NCBI GenBank assembly: GCA_947459175.1
Contig: CANHCT010000013.1
Location: 1 to 37,100, forward strand
Length of the DNA stretch: 37,100 nucleotides
Direction of reading: 5' to 3'
From: Hymenobacteraceae bacterium
Lineage (GTDB): Bacteria > Bacteroidota > Bacteroidia > Cytophagales > Flexibacteraceae
In this document: positions 1 to 7,986 of the stretch, piece after piece
Numbering within the stretch: the first letter of the stretch is position 1
Layout: every line of letters starts with the position of its first letter
Made by a program: the position numbers and the translations under genes
The notes under the pieces: model-generated
The model's input: only the letters and a program-made list of their open reading frames with translations
Told to the model about the DNA's origin: nothing
Databases searched by the model: none

Positions 1-345
1 GAAGGCATCTACCTTGCGGTCGAGCAGAATTTTGATCAGCTGCGGCTGGGTATGGGCATACAAAAAGGAAATCAGTTTGCTGCCCTCTTTCAGGTCGGGG
101 GCCACCTCGAGCCCGGGCGGATTGACCATCAATACCACATCAGAATTTGAAAAAACAGTCTGATTGTCGGGCATTAAAGTGACACCAGCGGCTTCGAGCG
201 CTTCATTGCTCTGGCCTGCCTTTGCCCCTGCATTTTTTGTAACCAATACCCGGAAGCCGGCCTTGATCATCTGCCTGGCTATCTCCACCGATATGGCCAC
301 CCGGTTTTCTCCTGCCCGGCTTTCTTTTGGTATTCCCAGAATCAT
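1..345 (-). CDS. pntA: NAD(P) transhydrogenase subunit alpha, N-terminal fragment (cut by window edge)
   Basis: The minus-strand frame starts at ATG 343-345 and stays open to base 1, giving 115 residues of an incomplete protein. It begins MILGIPKESRAGENRVAIS and continues with a Rossmann-type alternation. The segments LMVNPPG and LISFLYAHTQPQLIKIL match the N-terminal domain I of the proton-translocating NAD(P) transhydrogenase alpha subunit, which passes hydride between NADH and NADP+ and is coupled to the proton gradient in the inner membrane. Alanine dehydrogenase shares this fold and has a similar start, but the 'VNPP...LISF' stretch fits PntA better. In Bacteroidota the alpha subunit is often split, so the gene may encode only the soluble part. 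The rest lies outside the window. Upstream, 346-594 holds no gene. Confidence 0.85.
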   Translation of the reverse strand, partial: MILGIPKESRAGENRVAISVEIARQMIKAGFRVLVTKNAGAKAGQSNEALEAAGVTLMPDNQTVFSNSDVVLMVNPPGLEVAPDLKEGSKLISFLYAHTQPQLIKILLDRKVDAF

Positions 346-594
346 CTTGGTCCTAAATTATTGGGGCCCTAATTGGGAAAGAAATCCCAAAAAACAAACC
401 GCAGGAATAACTTATTCATTACAGCAAAAGAAAGAAAGACAAATCACCGGAAAAACATCTGAGCTTACCGGATTCCGCTGAAGGAGGAAACCGGTTTACG
501 AACCCGGATCATTTCAGTAAAAATCAGTAACAGGCCCCGGAAATCATCCCCTTGCCGAACCCGGAAGTGCAGGTTAATCTTGTCTTGCGCTTGC

Positions 595-2190
595 TTATTC
601 TGTCTTTATAAATCGTCCCAATTGGTTTTCTGTCTTTAAAATGTAAAGTCCTTTTGGCAGGTTTGAAATGTTGACTTGGGTTTTTGCTAGGTCACCCTGC
701 TTTACCAATTGTCCTGTTGAACTGTAAATTTGAAAGCCACTTTTGCAGTCAGCAAAGATTATTTCACTTGAAGGATTAGGATATATATAAAACCCTGTTT
801 CCCTCTGTCCAGTCAATTGAATGCCAATTGGTTGAATCAATGATATTTTTGAAATGTAACTATCTACATTGCCGGATGCAGTCAGAGAGGTGAGACCATC
901 ACTAAAAGTTCCGGAAAAAGTGCCTACAGTACAAATATCCTCATTAATACTATTTAACCCAATGGCGTAATTTACATCATCTGTGCTACTTCCAGCTGTT
1001 TTTGCCCAAACAACATTACCACTCGTGTCTATTTTTGCAACAAACACATCTCTGAAGCCTTGTGATGAAAATGTGCTACTTCCTAAAGTTATTGTTTGCG
1101 AAAAGCCTCCTGTGATAAACACATCGCCAGCTGGGCTTACTTCAATTTCACATCCTTCTTCAGTCCCCGAATTTCCAAATTGCTTTATCCAAACGAAGTT
1201 ACCTGAAGGAGTTAACTTCAATAAGAAAATATCTGTGTTTCCGCTGGCAAAGAGTGTATTACCGTCAAAATTAACTGAATTTGAAAAAACTCCGGAAAGA
1301 TAGATATTACCTGAAGAATCCGTGCCTACCCCACGAGCATAATCGTCACCCAAATCACCAAAACGCTTTGCCCATATTATTGAACCGCTAACAGAATATT
1401 TGGCTATAAATACATCGTTCAGATTTTGACTTGTTGAATTAAAATTAATGTTGTCAATAGATATTGAACCATTAAAAGAACCTGCAACAATTGTATTCCC
1501 GAATATATCAATATCAACACCCCGTGCACCTGCGCTACCATAACCTGGAATTCCTCTAACCCACAATAGATCACCTAAAGAATTATATGAAGCTATAAAC
1601 AAATCTGTACTATCAGCATGAAACAATGTGTCACTGCCAAAAATCATTTGTCCATTTGTATTACCAACAACGCAGATATTATTGTTGTCACCAACTACGA
1701 TTTCGTTACCATATTCAGAAGCTAGCCCTGTTGCTGTTTTTGCCCATAAACAATCACCATTGGTGTTAAATTTAGCCGTGAATAAATCAAACCCTCCTGT
1801 ACTGGCTATTACTGTGTTTGGAATTAATGTCATTGTTTGTCTGAACCCACCTGTTACAACAAAATTACCCCCTGATTCACAATCAATATCAAATGCGTAA
1901 TCGAGGCTTACTGACCCAAATGATTTAGCCCAAACTAAATTGCCATTGGCGTTTAATTTTGCAATAAAAATATCAGCTGCTCCATTTGATGTTAGTGTTT
2001 GTCCACCAATATTTGTAGTTCCGGAAAAACTACCTGTGATGTAAATATTGCTCATGCTATCCAGGCAAACCCCTCTTGCTACATCATCGTTTAAGCCGCT
2101 CAATGATTGTAGCCATTCATAACCCGGTACTTGGGCCTGTATAATCAGACTGAAAAAACAAACCAAAAAAGTAGTGAATAGTTTTTGCAT
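595..2190 (-). CDS. Secreted beta-propeller (SBBP-type) protein with T9SS type A sorting domain
   Basis: 531 residues from ATG 2188-2190. This start is chosen over an ATG 48 bases further upstream because it leaves 4 bases after the preceding stop and opens directly with a signal peptide (MQKLFTTFLVCFFSLIIQAQ). The body is a set of six to seven repeats of roughly 50-65 residues. Each carries a strand such as DIFIAKLNANGNLVWAK, DLFTAKFNTNGDCLWAK or DVFVAKIDTSGNVVWAK, alternating with 'GN.Y.TG.F' strands, as in SBBP/beta-propeller proteins. The C-terminus (FYIYPNPSSEIIF, then PKGLYILKT and a basic end) is a T9SS type A sorting domain, so the protein should be exported and attached to or released from the cell surface. 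It is cotranscribed with the upstream esterase. No enzymatic motif is visible, and the role may be adhesion or binding. Base composition is AT-richer than the housekeeping genes. Confidence 0.9.
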   Translation of the reverse strand: MQKLFTTFLVCFFSLIIQAQVPGYEWLQSLSGLNDDVARGVCLDSMSNIYITGSFSGTTNIGGQTLTSNGAADIFIAKLNANGNLVWAKSFGSVSLDYAFDIDCESGGNFVVTGGFRQTMTLIPNTVIASTGGFDLFTAKFNTNGDCLWAKTATGLASEYGNEIVVGDNNNICVVGNTNGQMIFGSDTLFHADSTDLFIASYNSLGDLLWVRGIPGYGSAGARGVDIDIFGNTIVAGSFNGSISIDNINFNSTSQNLNDVFIAKYSVSGSIIWAKRFGDLGDDYARGVGTDSSGNIYLSGVFSNSVNFDGNTLFASGNTDIFLLKLTPSGNFVWIKQFGNSGTEEGCEIEVSPAGDVFITGGFSQTITLGSSTFSSQGFRDVFVAKIDTSGNVVWAKTAGSSTDDVNYAIGLNSINEDICTVGTFSGTFSDGLTSLTASGNVDSYISKISLIQPIGIQLTGQRETGFYIYPNPSSEIIFADCKSGFQIYSSTGQLVKQGDLAKTQVNISNLPKGLYILKTENQLGRFIKTE

Positions 2191-2194
2191 GAAA

Positions 2195-3355
2195 CTATTC
2201 CTTAATAAATTTTGAATTGAACCATTGCCCTTTTTCATCCTTCAGTCGAATGAAAAAAATGCCTGATTGCAAAGAGGAAACATCAATAGTATTGTCATTC
2301 TGTCGCTCCTGCAAAATAACCTGCCCCATTGCATTGAAAATGCTGAATTGAAACCAAGAAATATACGCTGTTTTGATGAAAAGCGTTGAATTTGTTGGGT
2401 TTGGGTAAATTTCTAGTTTATTATTATCATGGATATTAGAAATCCCGGATGTAATTACTCCTGAGCATTTGCTATACTTTCTAAGGAATTTCCAAAACTC
2501 ATTTGTGGCTGATGCATGCCATGTATGAGAATTTCCCACTACATTCATAATTATCGTTTCAGTGCTATCTTGACAATTAAGATATCTCTCTCGGATAATT
2601 TGGTCACCATTACTATTGATGGTACCAATAGTAGGTATGGTATCACACCCATTGTGACGAGACCAAAAGTAGATGCCATTTGGGTCTGTAATTGCTCTAT
2701 CAGTAAGATTTACTTCATTTGTTCCTCTGTAATACATGTAAGGAATTCTTCTAGACGGTATGCAGTTCATGGTAGCTTCTTGAGAAGGAGGGTTTGTGCC
2801 TGGGATGGTTGAACCATTACAACCTCCGTGGTCACAAAAGCCATCTTTGCCATATTTCCATGAGCCACTTAGTGGAGCAACTGCAGCAAACCTGTTTGTG
2901 AAGTCGCACATCATTCTCCACGACATCCATGCACCATTTGAAAAACCGGAAATGTAAATTCTGCAAGTATCAACAGCAAAGTTCGTTATCATGCTGTCTA
3001 TAAGTGCATTTAAAAAGCCTACATCATCAGCGGAACTACCCGTTGATAAGTTATAGGCATTCCAACTAAAATTGGTACTTGCTGGTTGATTTGATGTGCC
3101 GTTTGGGTAAACGGAAATGAAGTTTGCTGTATCACCAAACAAATGCCATTTGGCAGCATTCATATGATTATCCGCATTACTAAAACCTGGGTGGAGTGAA
3201 ATAATCATAGGAATTTTTTGTGTCCCGGTGTATGAGGTTGGGAGAAAGAACTTGTAGGTTCTCTGCTTACCATTCCAAAATATGGACTCTGTTATTTGAG
3301 CATTCAGATTGCTGCTCAGGATGGCTACAAAGCAAATTAGTATTACTCTTCTCAT
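2195..3355 (-). CDS. Secreted PHB-depolymerase/feruloyl-esterase-like (CE1) hydrolase with T9SS sorting domain
   Basis: 386 residues. Residues 1-20 are a signal peptide ending NLNAQ. Residues ~25-295 form an alpha/beta hydrolase of the LpqC/PHB-depolymerase type: MIISLHPG (oxyanion region), SADDVGFL, the nucleophile elbow GFSNG with Ser139, and GNSHTWH with His277 as the likely catalytic histidine. Where the family usually has H-G-x-x-D before the acid, this protein reads RGTNE, so the acid may be Glu214 or lie elsewhere. Paired cysteines suggest disulfides. Residues ~305-386 (LEIYPNPTNSTLFIK to NSKFIKE) are a T9SS type A sorting domain. The stop is 4 bases before the propeller gene, so the two are probably translated from one message. 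Substrate is unknown: polyester, feruloylated polysaccharide and acetylated xylan are all possible in this family. Confidence 0.88.
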   Translation of the reverse strand: MRRVILICFVAILSSNLNAQITESIFWNGKQRTYKFFLPTSYTGTQKIPMIISLHPGFSNADNHMNAAKWHLFGDTANFISVYPNGTSNQPASTNFSWNAYNLSTGSSADDVGFLNALIDSMITNFAVDTCRIYISGFSNGAWMSWRMMCDFTNRFAAVAPLSGSWKYGKDGFCDHGGCNGSTIPGTNPPSQEATMNCIPSRRIPYMYYRGTNEVNLTDRAITDPNGIYFWSRHNGCDTIPTIGTINSNGDQIIRERYLNCQDSTETIIMNVVGNSHTWHASATNEFWKFLRKYSKCSGVITSGISNIHDNNKLEIYPNPTNSTLFIKTAYISWFQFSIFNAMGQVILQERQNDNTIDVSSLQSGIFFIRLKDEKGQWFNSKFIKE

Positions 3356-3773
3356 TTGTCATTTTGTTTTAAAACTACACAAGTCTGGACTTATTAAATG
3401 GTCAATGGTTTAATTTTGTATTTTCTGATTCCAAATTTTCTGTTTCCCGGCCCGGGTTCATGTCTCCACCATAGCCGTCAACCCAAATATAACACAGCGC
3501 ACAATAAGGTCACCTGACATGTGGCCAAGTTTTATTTTCCTTATTCATTTTTTTTGATCCTTTTCTGCGGAAGGACCTGCCCCTTCGAAAACAAATATAC
3601 ATGTATAATATTGACTAGTAATTTATTGCATGCAATTTAGTCAATAATTTTCAGTCCCTTTTTTGCATTCCTTCTTATGAAACCGAGCGCTTATTCCTAT
3701 TTTTTTTTCAGCAGCTATTCTTTTAATTCCACCCGGCTTTTGATTTTTTCAATTCTTAGCTGCATGGTTCTGC
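3356..3773. other. AT-rich stretch without a gene
   Basis: About 420 bases between the start of the esterase gene and the DUF4143 remnant. No credible coding frame is present on either strand. A possible weak -7 element for the esterase (TAGTTTTA on the minus strand, 3370-3377) lies just upstream of its start. The main structure is the nested inverted repeat at 3609-3646. The rest is low-complexity, T-rich sequence. Confidence 0.6.
3609..3646. repeat. Nested inverted repeat
   Basis: Outer arms TATTGACTA (3609-3617) and TAGTCAATA (3638-3646) are perfect 9-base reverse complements. Inside them sits a perfect 12-base palindrome, ATTGCATGCAAT (3625-3636). The centres of the two palindromes are offset by about three bases, so they are alternative rather than concentric hairpins. 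No U-tract follows directly, so it is not a classical terminator. It could be an operator, a small element's end or chance in AT-rich DNA. Confidence 0.55.
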
Positions 3774-4236
3774 TTGAAAGGGTCCGGCATAACTTGTGAA
3801 AACTACCCTGCCAATCCCTCTTTGCGAAGTGCCTTGTTTACCCCTTTGCAGGCATCCGACAATTTGATGGGTGCCATGGTGGAAACAGCAATTTATGCCC
3901 AGTGGCTACAGAGGAAATGGTTTGAACCCTGGTATACAAGGTGGACGGAGGGCAGGTTTCAGGGAGAAGCAGATATGGTTATCTCCCCAAAACTTCAAGC
4001 CGCAATGGGCCATGGAAATCAAATGGATCAACAGGTTTTTGGAAAAACCGGAATAAATAAAGTCCCTGCTTACATTTTGCGAAAACAATAAACTGAAATC
4101 GGCACTGGTTACCACGATAGATAAATCGGGTTCAATGGAAAAAAATAAAATCAGGATACACTACCTGCCCGATGCCCTGTATGCCTACACCGTAGGCCGG
4201 AATACCATCTTACAAAAACAAAATAGAAATGGCTGA
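3774..4236 (+). pseudogene. Decayed C-terminus of a DUF4143 AAA-type ATPase
   Basis: Bases ~3774-3995 read NPSLRSALF, then MGAMVETAIYAQWLQRKW, then RFQGEADMVIS. This matches the C-terminal DUF4143 region of bacterial AAA ATPases (often written 'ATP-binding protein'). The homology then jumps one frame (+1) at about 3976-3998 and continues as QNFKPQWAMEIKWINRFLEKPE. It crosses an in-frame TAA (about 4054-4056) and resumes as KSLLTFCENNKLKSALVTT and LPDALYAYTVG until TGA 4234-4236. The E-x-D and E-I-K residues recall the PD-(D/E)XK-like fold of this domain. The N-terminal P-loop ATPase module is absent: upstream DNA is AT-rich and lacks Walker motifs. At least one frameshift, one nonsense codon and a 5' truncation make this a pseudogene. 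Neighbouring AT-rich DNA suggests an old accessory insertion. Confidence 0.75.
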
Positions 4237-4307
4237 CCGGTATTCCAATGACAACGCAAACAGGGCATTGATTCCGCTGCGGAAATACAGGGCTGCAGAC
4301 CGTATGC

Positions 4308-5594
4308 CTATACCGGCTGCCGGATTCCGCTGATTGCGGCTACCGACTTTTCGGGCCACAGGTATTTTGCCGCAATCTCCTGCACCTCTGCGGGCCCGGC
4401 TTCCTGAATTCTACGCAGATTCTCAGTGGATTGCGCCAGAGAAATGCCGTAAATCCACAGACTTTTGTAGCGGTCGGCCAGGCCAAAGCAATGGGGAATG
4501 GAGGAAAGGAACTGCCCGGCCATATAATTTTTTACCAGATCGAGCTCTTCTTCCGATACCGGCTCGTTCCTCAAAATTTCGGCCTCTTTGTTGATTTCGG
4601 CAAGGGCTTCTTTTACCACATCTCCCTTAATATCAGCCCCGATAAGCCAGTAAGGTTTCATCAGATTGCCTACCCGGTGAGAAAACACACCGTAAGTCCA
4701 GCCTTTGTCTTCCCGGATGTTGCTCATGAGACGGGAGCCAAAATATCCTCCGTATATCTCCAGAACGAGATTCCAGACGGGCGAATCGGGATGCGTTTTG
4801 GGAATGCTCCATTGCCCGATGCGCAGAGAGGCCTGCTGGGCATCGGCTTTTTCACTCCATATCGCCTGTCCGGTTATTTCGGGAAAAGCATCAGGCGACC
4901 AAAGGGCTTTGCTGCCAATCCCCGAAAAGCCATGAAGCCATTCTTTCCAAAGGGCAATCGAATCGGAACTGATTTTTCCTGCCATTACCAAAAGGGCGGG
5001 ACCCGTTTTTTTCAAAGCTGAAAAACAGGCTTTAAAGTCATCGGTTGAAAAGGAGTCCAGCAATTCTGTATCAAACGAATAGCCGTAATCTGCCTTCGCT
5101 GTGTAGAGTGTCTCCTTCAGCAGGCTTCCTGCCAGGTAGCTGGTTTTCTGCAGGTTAATGGCGTTTTGCTGCCGGGTCGTTTCCTGAATGGTTTTCCATT
5201 CTTTTTCAGGGAAAATGCTGTTTTCCCAAATCTCTTTCCAGATGGCGAGCACCCCGGGCAGCACCCGGCCAAGGCATGAAATCTGAACCGATTCATAATC
5301 GGGGGTATGCAGAACCTCAACTGTGGCGCCCAAAAAAGAAACGGCATCTGCAAGCTGCTTGGCTGTATGCAAAACGGTTCCCTCCAGCAACATTTTGAAG
5401 GTAAACCGCTCCAATTGCCGCTTTCTTGTTTCCAAACCGGAGAAAGGAAAAATCATCTCTACCGATGCAAGACTCTGGCTATCAGAGGCATAAATGGCAA
5501 GTTCGGTACCGCAGGGCATCATTTCTGTCTGCGGTGCAATCAGGTCCGGAATGGTAAGCGGATAACAAACCGGGGCTATGGTTCTGTCGGGCAT
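4308..5594 (-). CDS. M16-family (insulinase-like) protein lacking the zinc-binding HXXEH motif
   Basis: 428 residues, the usual length of a single-chain M16B peptidase with two homologous halves. Where active members have the inverted zinc motif H-x-x-E-H (followed by x-x-x-x-G-T), this protein reads RFTFKMLLEGT around residues 62-72. Both histidines and the glutamate position are lost. The C-terminal half keeps family features: IYGGYFGSRLMSNIREDKGWTYGV (residues ~281-304) with the conserved Arg and Tyr that bind the substrate backbone, and SEEELDLVKNYMAGQF. This resembles the non-catalytic partner of two-subunit M16 enzymes, but no catalytic partner gene is next to it. No signal peptide is seen. 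The start lies 19 bases after the stop of the GH3-family gene, so the two form an operon. It could be a scaffold, a peptide binder or half of a heterodimer whose mate is encoded elsewhere. Confidence 0.87.
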   Translation of the reverse strand: MPDRTIAPVCYPLTIPDLIAPQTEMMPCGTELAIYASDSQSLASVEMIFPFSGLETRKRQLERFTFKMLLEGTVLHTAKQLADAVSFLGATVEVLHTPDYESVQISCLGRVLPGVLAIWKEIWENSIFPEKEWKTIQETTRQQNAINLQKTSYLAGSLLKETLYTAKADYGYSFDTELLDSFSTDDFKACFSALKKTGPALLVMAGKISSDSIALWKEWLHGFSGIGSKALWSPDAFPEITGQAIWSEKADAQQASLRIGQWSIPKTHPDSPVWNLVLEIYGGYFGSRLMSNIREDKGWTYGVFSHRVGNLMKPYWLIGADIKGDVVKEALAEINKEAEILRNEPVSEEELDLVKNYMAGQFLSSIPHCFGLADRYKSLWIYGISLAQSTENLRRIQEAGPAEVQEIAAKYLWPEKSVAAISGIRQPV

Positions 5595-5613
5595 TTTTTT
5601 GAAATGGCTGTAT

Positions 5614-7173
5614 TTATTGTTTTTCGTTTCGGAGGGAATCGATCAGATGCTCAAACTCTTCTACCTGATGGAGTTTCAGCACCCGGGGAAATTTGTTCTG
5701 GCCTCCTATTTTTCCCTTCATTTCCATGTATTTGTAAAAGTACGACAGCGGCAGAACCGACCCGGAGATTTCCCTCAGGGCATGGGTTCTTTCTACCCGG
5801 TAATCGTCGTTGATGATTTTCAGTTTTTCGTCGATGGCCTTGGTGAGTTCTTTCGGGTCGACTTCCTCATCGCAACTGATGAACCACTTGTGTCCGAATA
5901 AATTTCCCGAGCGGATGCCGGCCACAGCAAATTCGGTGATGGTGACATTGAATTCTTCCTGCACCTGGGCAATGGCAGAATTCATATTTTCTACCGAAAG
6001 ATGCTCGCCGCAGAGGCTGATGTAGTGCTTGGTGCGACCGGTAATGATGATTTCGCCCAGTTTTTTGTCTGAAAAGCGGATGACATCGCCAATGAGGTAG
6101 CGCCAGGCACCTGCGCAGGTGCTGATGAGAATGGCATAATCTTTTCCCTCTTCCACCTCGTCGATGAGGAGGGTTTGGGGATTGTTTACCATGTCGCCGT
6201 CGGAGTTGAAATTTTCCTCATTGAAGGGAACGAACTCAAAAAAAATACCGTTGTCGAGCGAAAGTTTCATTCCCCTCGTTTCGGGCCGTGCCTGATAGGC
6301 GATGAATCCCTCTGAAGCAAGATAGGTTTCGAGATAAATAAGCGGCTTGCCCACCAGTTTGTCGAATGCCTTGCGGTAGGGCTCAAAGGAAACGCCGCCA
6401 TGGGCATACACCGAGAAATTCGGCCATATTTCATGGATGTTTTTCAACTGGTAGCGGGCAATGATTTTTTCCAGCAGAATCTGAATCCAAGCGGGCACAC
6501 CGGCAATGCAACCGATGTCCCAATCCCGGGCTTTCTCCACAATTTCATCCAGCTTTTTACTCCAGTCTTTTTCCTGGGCAATGCGGGTGCCAGGCTTGTA
6601 GAAGGGCTGAAACCAAAGAGGAATCTGGCTGGCCTGGATGCCGCTGAGGTCGCCTTCGTAACTTATTCCATTGAAATTGAGGTTGGTAGAGCCGCCCAGC
6701 ATCAAAATTCCTTTTATAAAAAAGTCGCCGGGCAGGTCTTTGAAATACGACAAGGTCAATATCTGGCGGACGCTGGTTTTCTGATTGGCCTTGATCATCT
6801 CCCTCGTGATGGGAATGTGCTTGGAAGCAGCCTCGGAAGTACCCGAACTGAGTGCAAAAAAACGGGTTACCCCGGGCCAGCAAACATTCGGTTCGCCTTT
6901 CAGGGTATGCTTCCACCAGCCATTGAAAATCTGGTTATAGGAATGGGTGGGCACATTGCGAACAAATTGCTTGTATTTGGCTTTGGGGTCGCCGGCTCTG
7001 CGCAAACCCACCATCATATGAAAATTATAGGTCTTTCCGAAACGGGTCTTTTCAGCCTTAACCAACAGATTTTGAAGCACTTTCAACTGCATTTCGATGG
7101 GAGAACTTTTGTCCTTCCGCCTCATTCCCTTCAGCTGAATACCTGTTTTTACCAGTTTGCCTAAAATGTCCAT
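5614..7173 (-). CDS. GH3 auxin-responsive-promoter family protein (acyl-adenylate/amide synthetase-like)
   Basis: 519 residues, the standard length for bacterial GH3 proteins. Recognisable segments are FALSSGTSEAASKHIPIT (ATP-binding P-loop-like S-S-G-T-S), the hinge-region stretch YLIGDVIRF, and IIITGRTKHYISLCGEHLS, all characteristic of the plant GH3/JAR1-like branch of the adenylating superfamily. These enzymes adenylate a carboxylic acid and transfer it to an amine, often an amino acid. Bacterial substrates are mostly unknown, so no substrate is assigned. No signal peptide; cytoplasmic. It is the first gene of an operon with the M16-like protein. A Bacteroidota-type promoter lies 41-73 bases upstream of the start. 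Confidence 0.9.
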   Translation of the reverse strand: MDILGKLVKTGIQLKGMRRKDKSSPIEMQLKVLQNLLVKAEKTRFGKTYNFHMMVGLRRAGDPKAKYKQFVRNVPTHSYNQIFNGWWKHTLKGEPNVCWPGVTRFFALSSGTSEAASKHIPITREMIKANQKTSVRQILTLSYFKDLPGDFFIKGILMLGGSTNLNFNGISYEGDLSGIQASQIPLWFQPFYKPGTRIAQEKDWSKKLDEIVEKARDWDIGCIAGVPAWIQILLEKIIARYQLKNIHEIWPNFSVYAHGGVSFEPYRKAFDKLVGKPLIYLETYLASEGFIAYQARPETRGMKLSLDNGIFFEFVPFNEENFNSDGDMVNNPQTLLIDEVEEGKDYAILISTCAGAWRYLIGDVIRFSDKKLGEIIITGRTKHYISLCGEHLSVENMNSAIAQVQEEFNVTITEFAVAGIRSGNLFGHKWFISCDEEVDPKELTKAIDEKLKIINDDYRVERTHALREISGSVLPLSYFYKYMEMKGKIGGQNKFPRVLKLHQVEEFEHLIDSLRNEKQ

Positions 7174-7213
7174 GTGGTCTGCTCTGTTTGGTTTGAAACG
7201 ATTTTAGTCAGGT

Positions 7214-7246
7214 CAAAAGTAAACTGAAAAAATACGGCAGGGCAAG
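7214..7246 (-). promoter_or_regulatory. Bacteroidota-type promoter for the GH3 - M16 operon
   Basis: On the minus strand TACTTTTG (7214-7221) matches the -7 consensus TAnnTTTG exactly. CTTG (7243-7246), a 3-of-4 match to the -33 TTTG, lies upstream after a 21-base spacer. Transcription would start near 7207, giving a leader of about 34 bases. Predicted by pattern only. Confidence 0.5.
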
Positions 7247-7412
7247 AAATTTTTGAGCTCCCCCATCTCCCGAAAATGCGTATTCGGGTTGCGGGCCTCA
7301 GATTCAGGGCTTTCGGAGAAGTGAAACTCCGGAAAAGCAAAATGGGGGAATCTGAACTTTATCCGTGTTCCCTGTTCAATTTTGATTTGTTTTGACCCGA
7401 ATTTTGCAGGCC

Positions 7413-7943
7413 ATGTTTACAGGCAAATGTGTACTCCTCGACCGCGACGGTGTTCTCAATGAAGAAAAGGGCGACTATGTGTACCGCGATGAAGACTTTA
7501 TCATTCCGGCCGATGTGCCCGAAGGACTGAAAGCCCTGAAGGCGGCCGGATTTGCGCTGGTGGTGGTGACCAATCAGGGTGGCATCAACAAGGGATTGTA
7601 TACCCGGGAAGCGGTGCTGCAGCTCCATGAAAAAATCCAGCAGGCCTGCGATCATTGCCTTGATTATCTGTTGTTTGCACCCTGGCACCGGGAGTTTTCT
7701 CTGAGCCTTTCGAGCAAGCCGGGCTCGCTGATGATGGAGCGGGGTCTGGCCCTGACCCAATCGCTGCCGGAACAAAGCTGGCTCATCGGAGATGCCGAAA
7801 GGGATATGGCAGGCGGAAAAAAAGCAGGGGTGCGCACCATCCTGATTCCCACCCTGAAGGAAACCGAATCGCCACTGGCCGATTTCGTTTGCCCCGATTT
7901 CAAAACTGCGGCTGAGATTATCCTGTGCCATGGAAATCAGTGA
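7413..7943 (+). CDS. HAD-IIIA phosphatase, GmhB/HisB-N-like
   Basis: 176 residues from ATG 7413. An in-frame TTG 21 bases earlier is less likely, because MFTGKCVLLDRDGVLNEE matches where the family begins. HAD motifs are complete: motif I DRDG (Asp10, Asp12), motif II VVVTNQGGI, the motif III lysine in SSKPG, and motif IV GDAERDMAGGKKAG. It should be a cytoplasmic phosphatase of the D-glycero-D-manno-heptose-1,7-bisphosphate 7-phosphatase (GmhB) or histidinol-phosphatase group. Oddly, the Cys/His zinc loop that normally precedes the K-P-G motif (C-x-C-R-K-P) is replaced by HREFSLSLSSKPG, so the structural zinc site is probably gone and the heptose-phosphate assignment is uncertain. No heptose genes are adjacent. 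Confidence 0.85.
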   Translation: MFTGKCVLLDRDGVLNEEKGDYVYRDEDFIIPADVPEGLKALKAAGFALVVVTNQGGINKGLYTREAVLQLHEKIQQACDHCLDYLLFAPWHREFSLSLSSKPGSLMMERGLALTQSLPEQSWLIGDAERDMAGGKKAGVRTILIPTLKETESPLADFVCPDFKTAAEIILCHGNQ

Positions 7944-7950
7944 AGTATAC

Positions 7951-7980
7951 TTTGTTTTTTGCTGAGATGCATTACTTTTG
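7951..7980 (+). promoter_or_regulatory. Bacteroidota-type promoter for the metal-efflux operon
   Basis: TTTG (7951-7954), an 18-base spacer and TACTTTTG (7973-7980) match the -33/-7 consensus TTTG...TAnnTTTG. The expected transcription start, about 7 bases downstream, falls almost on the proposed GTG start codon at 7987, so the message would have little or no leader. Predicted by pattern only. Confidence 0.5.
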
Positions 7981-7986
7981 CTCCCT

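Noticed and set aside
164-481. A 105-codon plus-strand frame at the left edge
   Set aside because: It overlaps pntA antisense for half its length and runs into AT-rich spacer; no motif.
6400-7164. A 254-codon plus-strand frame opposite the GH3 gene
   Set aside because: It lies wholly within a well-supported gene on the other strand and has no protein features.
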